In this document: positions 1 through 9,778 of the stretch, piece by piece | How the letters are laid out: every line of letters starts with the position of its first letter | Numbering within the stretch: position 1 is the first letter of the stretch | Assembly: GCA_001790515.1 (NCBI GenBank) | Contig: MGCS01000011.1 | Span: 48,243-112,242, forward strand | Direction of reading: 5' to 3' | Source of the DNA: Candidatus Saccharibacteria bacterium RIFCSPHIGHO2_12_FULL_44_22 | GTDB lineage: Bacteria; Patescibacteriota; Saccharimonadia; Saccharimonadales; Saccharimonadaceae | Length of the DNA: 64,000 bases | Translations under genes and position numbers: made by a program | The notes under the pieces: model-generated | Told to the model about the DNA's origin: nothing | The model's input: only the letters and a program-made list of their open reading frames with translations | Databases searched by the model: none

Positions 1-2
1 TG

Positions 3-497
3 GATTACGAGCACCCATCAATCGTTCGCGCACTTGCCAGCGTCAGTAAACACCTGTCAAACCTCAAAGACATGTGGGGATTAAATAAATGGCCAACCGT
101 CAATCCAAAGAATATTCGTGATAAAATCTACGTTATCTTGGCAGAAAACGGCAAACCACTTCACTTTAGCGAAATTGCAGATGCCATCAAAGATAGTAGC
201 TTTAGTCGCAAAAACGTTACTACACAGGCTATTCACAACGAACTTATCAAGGACAAACGATTCGTATTGATCGGTCGCGGTATTTATGCACTCGATAGCT
301 GGGGATACAGCAAAGGAACAGTGGCAGATACGATCGCTGACATTCTTCGCAAATCTACAGAGCCACTCCATCGTGACGAAATCGTTAAGCGTGTCCTCAA
401 GAACCGTCAGGTAAAAGAAACAACCATCCTTCTTAACTTGCAAAGCAAGCCACAGTTCAAACGAGTTGCAAAAGCAACTTACGCACTCGCCGAATAG
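3..497 (+). CDS. HARE-HTH winged-helix regulator, C-terminal part
   Basis: The reading frame is open to the left edge, so the gene begins outside the window; the first ATG at 72 is internal. The visible 164 residues hold two winged-helix units of the HARE-HTH type: the first begins at NPKNIRDKIYVILAENGKPL and ends in GRGIYAL, and a second weaker repeat runs from about IADILRKSTEPLHRDEI to ATYALAE. In Patescibacteria such modules often sit at the C-end of sigma-factor-like helix-turn-helix proteins, which would make this a transcription regulator; that full-length architecture is inferred. A terminator follows directly. Confidence 0.7.
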   Translation, partial: DYEHPSIVRALASVSKHLSNLKDMWGLNKWPTVNPKNIRDKIYVILAENGKPLHFSEIADAIKDSSFSRKNVTTQAIHNELIKDKRFVLIGRGIYALDSWGYSKGTVADTIADILRKSTEPLHRDEIVKRVLKNRQVKETTILLNLQSKPQFKRVAKATYALAE

Positions 498-520
498 GGT
501 AAAGGGGTAGTACTTTCGCT

Positions 521-546
521 AAATACACAGCATATGCTGTGTATTT
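521..546 (+). terminator. Intrinsic terminator after HARE-HTH gene
   Basis: A perfect 26-bp palindrome (half-site AAATACACAGCAT) starts 23 bp after the stop codon and ends in a T-rich stretch. It would end transcription of the regulator before the ATPase promoter. Confidence 0.7.
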
Positions 547-554
547 GTGTATAA

Positions 555-583
555 TTGTAAAATATATGTATTTATGCTATAAT
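555..583 (+). promoter_or_regulatory. Promoter of the VirD4-like ATPase gene
   Basis: A -35 TTGTAA (555-560) and an extended -10 TGcTATAAT (-10 at 578-583) are separated by 17 bp. The roughly 55-nt leader that follows contains a hairpin at 600-623 (ACCTTGC paired with GCAAGGT) and an AAAGG Shine-Dalgarno just before ATG 646. Confidence 0.6.
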
Positions 584-645
584 TATGATATTAAGCATTA
601 CCTTGCATACAGCTACGCAAGGTGCGACAATAAAAAGGTACTATT

Positions 646-3600
646 ATGGAAGTCATTTCCTGGATCATCGGTCTCTTACTCTCCTGGTACGTCTGGCTTC
701 CAGTCGTACTTATTTTGGGCTATTTAACCTATCGCAATTATCGTCGAATTGATGCCGTCAAAGCAATCGAAAGTACGCTGCTCATCCTCGAGATTCCAAA
801 AGCAAACGACAAGTCTGAAATGGCCGCTGAACAGCTATTTGCCAGTCTTCATGGCATCTTACGCGACAAAGAAGAACTAAAGATTAACGGTGGCATCCAA
901 GAACACCTCAGCTTTGAAATCGCATCGGTAAACGGCCAAATCAGGTTCTATGTCTGGGTACCAAAAACACTTCAAAGCTTTATCGAAGGCCAAATTTATG
1001 CACAATACCCAACAGTGCAGATTCATGAAGCCGACGAAGACTACGTTGCACACGAACGGAACCATAGCGTCACCTACACTGGTGAAATTATCCCGACCGA
1101 CAGTGAATTCCTACCGATTAAAACATTCCAAAATTTCGAAGTCGACCCATTAGCCGGTATCACCGGCACCCTCGCAAAATTAGAATCAACCGGTGAAGAA
1201 GTTTGGGTGCAAGTGCTTGTCCGTCCGATTCCTGACACATGGCACAAATCAACCGACAACTGGATTAACGGTCTGAGGGGTGGTGGTAGCCCACTTGGTT
1301 TTCTAACTGACGGCAAAGGGTTTGATGCAAAATGGTTTTTTGGACTACTTGAAGTATTATGGAAACCGCCAGAGGCTGGATCGGGTGGCGACGCAAAACC
1401 GAAGGAACTATCTGAGCGAACAAAGACACGCATTAGCGAGGCCGAAAAAAAGGCAACAAAACTTGGGTATCAGGTAAAGATCCGCATTGCATTTCTTGGT
1501 GAGAGTACGATCAACGCCAAGCAGCGTATGCAAGCGATTGTCGGTACATTCAAACAGTACAACAGCACCAACCTAAACGGATTCAAACTCAGTGGCGCTA
1601 GCTTCAAAAGTGAAGACCTAGCAAAATATCGTTCACGCTTGTTTATCGACAGGGGATACATCCTCAATATCGAAGAAGTCGCGTCGGTATTTCACTTGCC
1701 ACATACTAACGTCGAAACACCAAACATCGTGTGGGCAAGCACCAAAACCGCTGAACCACCAGCAAAACTACCCGTCATTACAGGCAATAGTGCAATTGAT
1801 GAAAATATTAGCGCGTTCGGACTGACGAACTTCCGTGGCATCAATCATCAATTTGGCATGCTTCGCTACGACAGGTCACGTCACATGTATATCATTGGAC
1901 AGACCGGTGCTGGTAAATCAGGTACATTGTCGCTCCTGGCGCTGAGTGATATTTTCCATGGTCAAGGCTATGCAATCATTGATCCACACGGTGACTTTGC
2001 TATCGATAACATGAAATTTATTCCGGCATCACGTGTCAAAGACGTTGTCTACTTTAACCCGGCCGACACGGCGTTTCCACTCGGATTCAACCCGCTTGAA
2101 GCACCCGATCCTTCGATGAAGAGCAACATCAGCTCTGAAGTAATTGGGGTATTAAAACGCATGTTTGGTGAATCATGGGGTCCACGACTTGAATATATCC
2201 TTCGCTATACCATTCTGGCGCTACTCGATCGTCCAGAAACAACCATGCTCGACATAACACGCATGCTTACCGACAAAAAATTCCGCAAAGAAACACTGAC
2301 ATACTGTACCGACACAGTCGTTCTGCAGTTTTGGAACATCGAATTTGCCAGCTGGACAGACAAATTCCAAGCTGAAGCAATCGCACCAGTACTTAACAAA
2401 GTAGGTGCTTTTACCGCTAACCCGGTTATTCGTAATATTATCGGGCAGCCCAAATCGACATTCAATATCCGTCAAATGATGGATGAGGGGAAGATCCTGA
2501 TCGTTAATCTGTCGAAAGGCCTGATCGGTGAAGACAATGCCGGTATTCTTGGTTCGTTCCTGGTCACCAAAATTCAGCTGGCCGCGATGTCCCGATCTGA
2601 TATTCCAGACATCAAAGATCGTCGCCCATTCTACCTGTATGTGGACGAATTTCAGAACTTTGCGACAGATTCATTTGCGACGATTTTATCAGAAGCTCGT
2701 AAATATGGCCTTAATTTAACAGTTGCCAATCAGTATATTTCACAGATGAACGAGACTGTTCGCGATGCTGTGTTTGGTAATGTCGGTACGATGATCACGT
2801 TCCGTGTATCGGCCGACGATGCTCCAATCCTGGTAAAGCAGTTTGAACCACAATTCGAAGCGAATGACTTGCTGCAAATGGCTAATCGTAACTTTGTTAT
2901 CAATATGGTTATCGGGGGAGAGAAGACGCCCGCATTTAGCGCTCGAACGCTAGAGCTACCACCTCCGCAGACAGATAACAGCGCCTACATTATTGAACAC
3001 ACCCGTAAAAACTACAGTCGTCGTCGCGAAGACGTTGAAAAAGAAATTTCAGACGCTATTCAACCACCAGCGAACCTCCAAAAGAATCCGCCGAAATCCG
3101 TCGCCCAGCAACAGCAATGGCCAGTCAATGCACAGTCGCAAACAGTAACACCTCAACAGCAAACTACACCTCACATTCAAAAACCCGCGACAGCACCGCC
3201 ACTGTCAGCTCAGAACACGCCAGAGCAGGGGAGTCAACACTCTCATCAGCAGCCAGATCAGCAACACGGCAGCGCCCAGCAGGCTCAACAACCTCCAGCG
3301 CTCAATCCTGATGGCACACCTGTCAAAAAGAAGCGTACTCGTAGCCGCAAGAAAAAGAACCCGGCAAATGGCACGCCAGCAGGTGAGGGGCAGCAACCTC
3401 AAGCGTCCGCCGCTCCTCAACAGCAACAATCCAGTCTTCATGTCGCCCCTACTAACAATCAAGCGCAGTCCGTAGCAGCGGTGCCACAACATAACAGCGT
3501 TACTCCTCAGCAGCAACCAGCTTCAGCACCAATACAGCACGCCAAGCCACAATCACAACATGACCCAACAAAGGTATCAGTTCCACACACGCCGCCACAA

Positions 3601-3717
3601 ACAGCTCAACGATCAGCCACCACTCCAAGGCAACACATACAATCGCCAAAGGAATCACATACACAGCCTACGCCAAAGCAGCAGCCACAGGATGATGGTG
3701 TCCTCCGACTTCGATAA
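646..3717 (+). CDS. VirD4/TraG-like membrane ATPase with Q/P-rich tail
   Basis: A 1023-residue protein of the type IV coupling ATPase superfamily. An N-terminal membrane segment (about residues 5-27) is followed by a domain of unknown type, then a P-loop GQTGAGKS (418-425), a Walker B strand ending D667-E668 (FYLYVDEFQNF), and a conserved ATPase C-terminal part. Beyond about residue 800 it is low-complexity, rich in Q, P, S and A with a basic KKKRTRSRKKK patch. Relatives pump DNA or protein across the envelope as hexamers. No other T4SS gene is nearby, so a role in secretion, pilus function or DNA translocation cannot be chosen. The ATG has an AAAGG SD. The reading frame continues past the TAA (see next entry). 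Confidence 0.75.
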   Translation: MEVISWIIGLLLSWYVWLPVVLILGYLTYRNYRRIDAVKAIESTLLILEIPKANDKSEMAAEQLFASLHGILRDKEELKINGGIQEHLSFEIASVNGQIRFYVWVPKTLQSFIEGQIYAQYPTVQIHEADEDYVAHERNHSVTYTGEIIPTDSEFLPIKTFQNFEVDPLAGITGTLAKLESTGEEVWVQVLVRPIPDTWHKSTDNWINGLRGGGSPLGFLTDGKGFDAKWFFGLLEVLWKPPEAGSGGDAKPKELSERTKTRISEAEKKATKLGYQVKIRIAFLGESTINAKQRMQAIVGTFKQYNSTNLNGFKLSGASFKSEDLAKYRSRLFIDRGYILNIEEVASVFHLPHTNVETPNIVWASTKTAEPPAKLPVITGNSAIDENISAFGLTNFRGINHQFGMLRYDRSRHMYIIGQTGAGKSGTLSLLALSDIFHGQGYAIIDPHGDFAIDNMKFIPASRVKDVVYFNPADTAFPLGFNPLEAPDPSMKSNISSEVIGVLKRMFGESWGPRLEYILRYTILALLDRPETTMLDITRMLTDKKFRKETLTYCTDTVVLQFWNIEFASWTDKFQAEAIAPVLNKVGAFTANPVIRNIIGQPKSTFNIRQMMDEGKILIVNLSKGLIGEDNAGILGSFLVTKIQLAAMSRSDIPDIKDRRPFYLYVDEFQNFATDSFATILSEARKYGLNLTVANQYISQMNETVRDAVFGNVGTMITFRVSADDAPILVKQFEPQFEANDLLQMANRNFVINMVIGGEKTPAFSARTLELPPPQTDNSAYIIEHTRKNYSRRREDVEKEISDAIQPPANLQKNPPKSVAQQQQWPVNAQSQTVTPQQQTTPHIQKPATAPPLSAQNTPEQGSQHSHQQPDQQHGSAQQAQQPPALNPDGTPVKKKRTRSRKKKNPANGTPAGEGQQPQASAAPQQQQSSLHVAPTNNQAQSVAAVPQHNSVTPQQQPASAPIQHAKPQSQHDPTKVSVPHTPPQTAQRSATTPRQHIQSPKESHTQPTPKQQPQDDGVLRLR

Positions 3718-3918
3718 AAAATCCACCCAAAAGCAAGATACATCGCAGCGGAATTTGCAGAGATCAATAAACAAGGCGAGATCATTGACGAAATAGGTTC
3801 GCCAGACACTTTTAAGTTAAAACCTCTAAAGGGTTTATGGAACAAAAATAGAACATACTGGTATAAATTCTATGAGCAATATTTCATTGAACCAAGCGGC
3901 AACATAGTACGAAACTAG
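3718..3918 (+). pseudogene. In-frame open extension after the ATPase stop, gene remnant?
   Basis: Immediately after the TAA the same frame stays open for 66 codons and reads like protein (for example LKPLKGLWNKNRTYWYKFYE), ending in TAG at 3916-3918. It has no ATG, GTG or TTG start of its own. It may be the 3' remnant of a lost gene, a former extension of the ATPase, or chance. No family was recognised. Confidence 0.3.
3840..3855. repeat. 16-bp direct repeat, copy 1
   Basis: GAACAAAAATAGAACA occurs here and again at 4566-4581 in the same orientation. The two copies bracket most of the gene-poor gap. Confidence 0.5.
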
Positions 3919-4603
3919 CTAGTGTGAGTACCGTCTCGAATATAATCTGAAAATATAATTAACGCATCATGCAAAGTAAGCCATGATAGCTAATAGCTGC
4001 AAATCAAAGAGAAGGTATGAAAAAGAGGAAGCGAAGCAGTAATAAATCACAACCAAGCAAAAACAGTATACTAAATAATGGCATAAGTAATCATGTTTAA
4101 AATATAGAGTTAACGTCGCACAATATATCTTTTACGACATTAATTATACTATACTTAGTTGAATGAGTGTTCATCTAAGTATGTGGTCAAATCCATGCAC
4201 AATCTCTCGTTAAGAGTGGAGGAGTACAATTTCATATACATATTAGCAATTATCCCACTAGCCAGCCCTTATTACACGACAACACTGACTACTTATAATA
4301 AACGCCGGTATGCGACTTTTGAGCTACTGGATCACATAAGTCTTCGTCACGTTTCATATCCAGCAGAGTATCGTTTGCATTTTCTCAGGAATTTGACATA
4401 ATATACTTTTCCACATGCTCGTATAGTTTTTTGCATATTCTAATACGACAGTACTTTGCCCTGCCCACTACCCTCCTACCTCGCCTATTTTATTATATTT
4501 GACTTTTCTATATTAATATATTTTTATATGTATTTTCTCACAATCAACGTCCGTATTTATAAATAGAACAAAAATAGAACAAAGGTGAGAGTAGTAGAGT
4601 AGC
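3919..4603. other. AT-rich gene-poor gap
   Basis: About 685 bp with no convincing gene. It separates the rightward ATPase from the leftward ftsQ, so it is a convergent junction. Composition is clearly more AT-rich than the flanks. Short ORFs at 4017-4100 (27 codons) and 4159-4401 (TTG start, 80 codons) have no family resemblance and weak start signals. No strong terminator for the dcw operon was found here. Confidence 0.6.
4566..4581. repeat. 16-bp direct repeat, copy 2
   Basis: Second copy of GAACAAAAATAGAACA, 22 bp from the ftsQ stop codon. Confidence 0.5.
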
Positions 4604-5548
4604 CTACTTGTAAAATGCCTTACCAGAAATACGCACATCTAAATACGCCGGTTTGACACCTTTGCTGTCTAAATAAGCGATTGACCGCTGCATGTCTTCT
4701 ATCTGCTCCCCTACTGGCCTATCCAATGATACCTTTACGGGATAATCATGCCCGGCTACCTTCAACTGAATCTGCCTTGTTGTCTCTGGCGGAATAATCG
4801 CCTGTTCGACACTCAATCCATAATCCTTCGCCATCGATACGCTTCGACCAACAAAGTTTAAAAATCGACTACTTGCAATCGCAGTACCTGCCGTCTGCTG
4901 AATACCACTCTGATCAACTATGCGAACGGATGGCGTGTCATAATAGTTTTTCTGAAAGGGAACACCGTTTGAATCGACATAGTATTGCTCTTGTCCAATG
5001 AGCCAACTTGCTATCGGTTGACGAAGTGTCACTATGTAACGACTCTTACCAAACCCATCATTACCATCAGATTGGGTAGTCACAACCTCAGGTAACGTCT
5101 GCTGCATGTATTCACTCAAGCGCTGATCGTTTAAAACAAAGCGAAGTCGCTCAATTGGATGAAGCGTCAGATACTGGTCGATTACCTTTGTGTACCGACT
5201 AGTATCAATTGACAACGACCCGTCAGCCGACAATACAGAGGTTGATGCAGTTAGCTGATACAGCCCAAAACCCGATATTCCAATCAGTAACAATATACCC
5301 AACAGGACACTCCCAAGCTTACGTCGCAATTTCGACAATTCGTGTGCTAATGAACGAGGTGATTTTAGATCAGACTGAAGTTCGTTTGCACTCGCAACGT
5401 TTGCAGATACGCTTCCTGTTAATGTCCTATTTCGCCGAAATGTTTCATTTGAAGTAACATCTGCGGCTTGTCGTTTTGTTGCAGCACCCGAGGCATTTTG
5501 CCTACGTCTAGGCACATCTGTATTTTTTTTACGAGAGAATAATGACAT
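4604..5548 (-). CDS. ftsQ: Cell division protein FtsQ/DivIB-like
   Basis: A 314-residue bitopic membrane protein. The first 75 residues are basic and Ser/Ala-rich (cytoplasmic), one membrane helix lies at about 79-98, and the rest is extracytoplasmic, ending in YLDVRISGKAFYK, the type of strand that closes FtsQ beta domains. FtsQ bridges early and late divisome proteins and recruits FtsL and FtsW/FtsI. It is the last gene of the dcw cluster, 30 bp after murG. A TACAAT box 13 bp upstream of the ATG suggests an extra internal promoter. Sequence conservation of FtsQ is low, so position is part of the evidence. Confidence 0.8.
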   Translation of the reverse strand: MSLFSRKKNTDVPRRRQNASGAATKRQAADVTSNETFRRNRTLTGSVSANVASANELQSDLKSPRSLAHELSKLRRKLGSVLLGILLLIGISGFGLYQLTASTSVLSADGSLSIDTSRYTKVIDQYLTLHPIERLRFVLNDQRLSEYMQQTLPEVVTTQSDGNDGFGKSRYIVTLRQPIASWLIGQEQYYVDSNGVPFQKNYYDTPSVRIVDQSGIQQTAGTAIASSRFLNFVGRSVSMAKDYGLSVEQAIIPPETTRQIQLKVAGHDYPVKVSLDRPVGEQIEDMQRSIAYLDSKGVKPAYLDVRISGKAFYK

Positions 5549-5578
5549 AATACTTATGTTTATTGTAGCAGATGGGTG

Positions 5579-6742
5579 CTATTTTTTGGTGGCCGCAACA
5601 GATAAAATCAAGGCAGCCATGTCTCTTGCTGCATGGGGACGTGCGAGTGCATGAATATTTTTTGCTAATGTCCGCTGCAAATTAGTATCATGAAGTAGTC
5701 TTTTGACAGCGTTGACCAAACTCATATCACCGGCTGTGCTTAAAAGTGTGTCATCAACAACGATTACTGCGTGTTTATCTTCATACACTTTTGCGTTTTT
5801 TAGCTGATGACCACCAGTTAACTGCCCATTAGGCACCAAGATTGTGGGTTTTGCGAGTGCAGCCAGTTCCAATAGTGTCGTTGCCCCAGCACGTGCAATC
5901 ACTATATCTGCAGCACCAAGCATTGTCACCATCCCCGTTGAAACGAACGAATGTAGCTGAAATTTTGGATTATCATGTGGCGTCAATGCGCGTAGTTCGT
6001 CATATTGCTCAGACCCTGCTATAAGGATCGTTGTTGCAAGCCCAGTCAAAGCAACATGATGCAACGCAACTGAATCATTAATTCTGCGGGCACCTAAGCC
6101 TCCTCCCGTGATGACGACAAGTGGGTCATCAGGGTCGACATTCAATGATTGTTTCGCTGCTCGTCGCTGCGCTGGATTATACGGTTTAAACGCCTCCCCT
6201 ACTGGTACGCCGACATATGTCGTCTTTGCGTGCGGATACGAATAATATTTCAATGGTGCCCCCGTAGCAATTGCCGTTGCCGATCGCGCCAAAAGCCTGT
6301 TAGTCAGTCCAGGATGGGCATCACTATCATGAATAACAAGTGGAATACGTAGCAACCGTGCTGCCCACCCTACTGGCAAACAAACATACCCACCCTTGGT
6401 AAATACAACATCTGGCCGCCATAAAATCAGTTTAACAATACTTTGAATCATCCCTGCGATAACCAAAATAATGTCCCGTATATTTGGCCACACAACCGTC
6501 GGAATTGTGAAATGTTGTAGTAGCGTCAGGTGATTGTAACGACGAAGCTTTCCTGCGGCAATCGTACTAATCGGGATGGTTGGATCATAGCTATGGACGA
6601 TAGTCCGTGCCTGTGGCGCAAATTTACGATCACACCAAAAACGAATCTCTGCGTCTGGTGCGCTTTTTGCTACCTCACGAAGGACGGCGACGACTGGCGT
6701 AACGTGTCCGCCCGACCCCCCGCCGACTGCTAGAATCTTCAT
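5579..6742 (-). CDS. murG: UDP-GlcNAc transferase MurG (lipid II synthesis)
   Basis: Transfers GlcNAc from UDP-GlcNAc to lipid I on the inner face of the membrane, making lipid II. The N-terminal G-loop GGGSGGHVTP is present, as are the second G-loop (TGGGLGARRIND) and the donor-binding segment around AGATTLLELAALAKPTILVP. The ATG at 6742 is preferred to the one at 6748, because AGAGGAA ends only a few bases upstream of 6748 and is well spaced for 6742. Either start overlaps the end of ftsW by about 70 bp in a different frame, which is unusually long and suggests coupled translation. Confidence 0.95.
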   Translation of the reverse strand: MKILAVGGGSGGHVTPVVAVLREVAKSAPDAEIRFWCDRKFAPQARTIVHSYDPTIPISTIAAGKLRRYNHLTLLQHFTIPTVVWPNIRDIILVIAGMIQSIVKLILWRPDVVFTKGGYVCLPVGWAARLLRIPLVIHDSDAHPGLTNRLLARSATAIATGAPLKYYSYPHAKTTYVGVPVGEAFKPYNPAQRRAAKQSLNVDPDDPLVVITGGGLGARRINDSVALHHVALTGLATTILIAGSEQYDELRALTPHDNPKFQLHSFVSTGMVTMLGAADIVIARAGATTLLELAALAKPTILVPNGQLTGGHQLKNAKVYEDKHAVIVVDDTLLSTAGDMSLVNAVKRLLHDTNLQRTLAKNIHALARPHAARDMAALILSVAATKK

Positions 6743-7988
6743 TTTCATTTCCTCTTAGTTTACTACCAAATGCCGTATAACGCGACATCTGAAATGCCAT
6801 CCCCAGCGCCGCCGCAATGAATATCATGCTTGTGCCGCCAAAACTCAGAAGTGGCAACGTGATACCTGTTAATGGAAATATACCAATCATTGCCGCAATA
6901 TTCAATATCACATGTGACGCCAACCAACCAAACACACCAGCAGCAAGCAGCTTCATTCGCATGTCATTCAGGTGGTCTGTTACTTTTAGAAGTCGTAGTA
7001 ATAGTGCCGTGAATACAGCGATTACCCCCGTCAGTCCAAGGAATCCAAACGTTTCGCCCATAATCGCAAAGACGGAGTCATTGATTGATTCCGGCAAATA
7101 GCCAGATGCCTGGATGCTATTGCCAATGCCGACACCGGCAAGCCCGCCAGTGCCAATAGCGATTTTTGAATGAGAAATATGATAGCCACTCGCGTCATCA
7201 ACAGATGTATTGTCGCCATTTAAAAATGTTGCTACTCGATCAATTCGGTGTGGAGCGACAACAATCAGTAGTACTCCTGCAGCCAACAACCCCGCAAATA
7301 CCAAACCGAGAATTCTCCATTTAATATTCGCTGCAATCAGCATTGCAACAAGAATTGATACAAGTGCAATCCCAGTCCCCATGTCCTTTTGCATTATGAT
7401 CACAAAGAACATTGATAACACTGCGATGATACCGACCGGAAACAGCGTTCGATTAATGTCATTTATAAGCCCCTGTTGAGAGCGTATGCCTAGAAAACCA
7501 GCGACAAATACAAGTACCCCAAATTTAAGAAATTCTGCTGGCTGTATCGTTCCTAAACCACCAGGTATGATAAACCACCTACAAGCACCTTTTGTACAAA
7601 GTGTTAGCTGGTCAATATTCAAAATATTGCCAAGTATCACCAAAAGTCCACACGCAACAAAAGCAAGTAGCAGAACTTTGCCGGCGTATTTCATAATAAG
7701 TCTATAGGGAATCGTCGCCATGAATGCAAACGCAGCCATTGCGAGTAGCAGACTTGCCGTCTGTTTGATAAAAAAGTAGTTGGTTGTATAAAAATCGGTT
7801 CCTTCGATATTATTCAAAAAGTTAGCGCGCTGTGGGCCAATCGCATACATCACTATCAGCCCCATAAGCATTAATAGCCCCATATAGAGCGCAATTTGAT
7901 AATCGGGTGCATGGCGTCGAACGATCGTTACTGCCTGTCCAGTAGATCGCCCTACCTGTTCCGCAGCTTTCTTGAGGGATTGTCGCAT
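6675..7988 (-). CDS. ftsW: Septal peptidoglycan polymerase FtsW (SEDS family)
   Basis: A 437-residue polytopic membrane protein with about ten hydrophobic helices. It carries SEDS hallmarks such as the segment QPAEFLKFGVLVF and the C-terminal GITLPLLSFGGTSM motif. FtsW polymerises lipid II into septal glycan together with the class B PBP encoded just upstream. The last 30 residues are basic and cytoplasmic (RRGVGRTRYASRRRPS) and their codons overlap murG. The gene follows ftsI by 42 bp. Confidence 0.95.
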   Translation of the reverse strand: MRQSLKKAAEQVGRSTGQAVTIVRRHAPDYQIALYMGLLMLMGLIVMYAIGPQRANFLNNIEGTDFYTTNYFFIKQTASLLLAMAAFAFMATIPYRLIMKYAGKVLLLAFVACGLLVILGNILNIDQLTLCTKGACRWFIIPGGLGTIQPAEFLKFGVLVFVAGFLGIRSQQGLINDINRTLFPVGIIAVLSMFFVIIMQKDMGTGIALVSILVAMLIAANIKWRILGLVFAGLLAAGVLLIVVAPHRIDRVATFLNGDNTSVDDASGYHISHSKIAIGTGGLAGVGIGNSIQASGYLPESINDSVFAIMGETFGFLGLTGVIAVFTALLLRLLKVTDHLNDMRMKLLAAGVFGWLASHVILNIAAMIGIFPLTGITLPLLSFGGTSMIFIAAALGMAFQMSRYTAFGSKLRGNENEDSSSRRGVGRTRYASRRRPS

Positions 7989-8030
7989 ATTATTTAGTAT
8001 CTCGTTTATATATCTTCATATTTGCCTTCA

Positions 8031-9773
8031 CTAACCCTTTGGTTGCAACTTTAAATAATCAAGCATCCAGTTGGAAATGTCTGTAAATATCGGCATTGCA
8101 TGCTTGCCACCCTCTAAATTCATGTTTTTACCAGATACTTGCACCATAATCACATACCGAGGGGCATCATCGCCTCCGTATCCTAGATACGTACCAATTG
8201 TCTGATCATCACTGTAGTCACCATTAACGATCGTCTGTGATGTTCCTGTTTTGCCGCCTACTTCAAATCCTTTCTTGTCTGATCCCGCATAAAACGTTGA
8301 TCGAGCAGTGTGCACCATAGACCGAACTTTATCGGATGTCGCTTGACTAATCACGCCAGACTGCGCAACTACCGACTGCTTTTCTTTGAAATCCGTGCCA
8401 TCCATAACACCATTTATCACTGTTGGCTGATAATATGTGCCGCCATTGATTATCGAACAAAAGGCCGCGCTTACTTGAACCATGGTAACATCCATGCCTT
8501 GGCCGAATGACATATTAGAATAACGCACCTCAGCACCGCTGGCATCGTTAGGCAGCACAACGTTACCCTCAGATTCATATGCCAGTTCAACACCAGTTTG
8601 CCTACCCAAGCCGAATTTGTCATGAAAATAGCTATACATCGTACCGCGAGCTTGCACGTTAATATTTTTGCCATCTCCAAGTCGCTGCGCTATCGTGACC
8701 ATACCCGTGTTCAATGAGTAATTCAAAGCACGCTGCATTGTTATAGTGCCCGTCTGGCCTTTTGTCGCGTTCTTGATAGTTTTTCCGCCCACCGTAATCG
8801 TGTCTGTGTTTACATAGGTTGAGTCAGGTGTTATGACGCCTTTATCAATACCGGTGGCCACGGTCAGTGTTTTAATGACCGATCCTGCTTCGTATGGCGT
8901 TGAAACCGTTCCATTATTGAACGCAGCACCGTCCTGCACTTTATTAAACTCTGCCGGATTGTATGTCGGTTGATTTGCCATTGCCATGATCTTTCCAGTT
9001 TGCGGATCCATTATAATAACGCTCCCCTTTTCGGCTTTGGTGCGCTGCAATCCATCAGCGAGCGCTTTTTCCGCATAGGATTGAATATTTTTATCAATAC
9101 TAAGAACAATATTCTCACCATCTTGCGCTGGCTGATTGACATTATTCCGTCCAATCGTTAACGGCACATTACTAACGTCAGTCACCGACTGAAGTAAACC
9201 ATCCTTACCAGTCAATCGATCATCCAGCTTGCCTTCGATACCATATTGACCATGGCCTTCCGCATTGACGAACCCAAGGGTCTGCGCTGCTAGCCCACCT
9301 TCAGGATAGTAGCGCTGTGAGACTTCTTGAAACCCAACCCCAGTGAGAGTCTCTTTTTTGATTAATTCTGCCTGAGTGCGAGTTAATTTGGTAGCAAGAA
9401 TCTGATACCTGGTATCTGTACGAGATATCAACTCTTCAATACTCGGCTGTACATTGCCGCCTGCAATACGACGAATAGTTTTGAGTACATTGGCACGATC
9501 TTTTTCTTTGATAACCTGTGGATCAACAAACAGTGTATACACTGTCGTATTCATCACTAGCTTCGCAGGTGTCGCCCCGTCCATCGCATAGATCATACCG
9601 CGTTTAGCAGGGATGGTCAGACGTTTCACCTGCTCTTCCATTGCCATTGCAACATACTCGTCATGTTTTATGATCTGCAAATAAAATAATCGAACGACAA
9701 AAATCGCCATAAGTCCGAGGACAATAAAGGCGAGTAATCTCGTCCGACTACCGTGTTGCAATTCAAGTTTCAT
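8031..9773 (-). CDS. ftsI: Penicillin-binding protein, FtsI/PBP2-type transpeptidase
   Basis: A 580-residue class B PBP that cross-links septal peptidoglycan. It has an N-terminal membrane anchor (about 13-32), a dimerisation/pedestal domain (about 50-230) and a transpeptidase domain with all three active-site motifs: S298-V-I-K301, S353-L-N355 and K508-T-G-T511. No PASTA domains follow. It partners FtsW and sits between ftsL (5 bp upstream) and ftsW. Length and motifs are normal, so it should be active and beta-lactam binding. Confidence 0.93.
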   Translation of the reverse strand: MKLELQHGSRTRLLAFIVLGLMAIFVVRLFYLQIIKHDEYVAMAMEEQVKRLTIPAKRGMIYAMDGATPAKLVMNTTVYTLFVDPQVIKEKDRANVLKTIRRIAGGNVQPSIEELISRTDTRYQILATKLTRTQAELIKKETLTGVGFQEVSQRYYPEGGLAAQTLGFVNAEGHGQYGIEGKLDDRLTGKDGLLQSVTDVSNVPLTIGRNNVNQPAQDGENIVLSIDKNIQSYAEKALADGLQRTKAEKGSVIIMDPQTGKIMAMANQPTYNPAEFNKVQDGAAFNNGTVSTPYEAGSVIKTLTVATGIDKGVITPDSTYVNTDTITVGGKTIKNATKGQTGTITMQRALNYSLNTGMVTIAQRLGDGKNINVQARGTMYSYFHDKFGLGRQTGVELAYESEGNVVLPNDASGAEVRYSNMSFGQGMDVTMVQVSAAFCSIINGGTYYQPTVINGVMDGTDFKEKQSVVAQSGVISQATSDKVRSMVHTARSTFYAGSDKKGFEVGGKTGTSQTIVNGDYSDDQTIGTYLGYGGDDAPRYVIMVQVSGKNMNLEGGKHAMPIFTDISNWMLDYLKLQPKG

Positions 9774-9778
9774 ATTTT

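Noticed and set aside
4017..4100. 27-codon basic ORF (MKKRKRSSNK...) with GAAGG just upstream
   Set aside because: The SD-like bases are only one nucleotide from the ATG, too close to function, and the peptide is low-complexity.
4159..4401. 80-codon ORF in the AT-rich gap
   Set aside because: It starts with TTG, has no Shine-Dalgarno, no family resemblance and unbalanced composition. The nearby TATACT box would instead serve an ATG at 4163 in another frame that stops after 16 codons.
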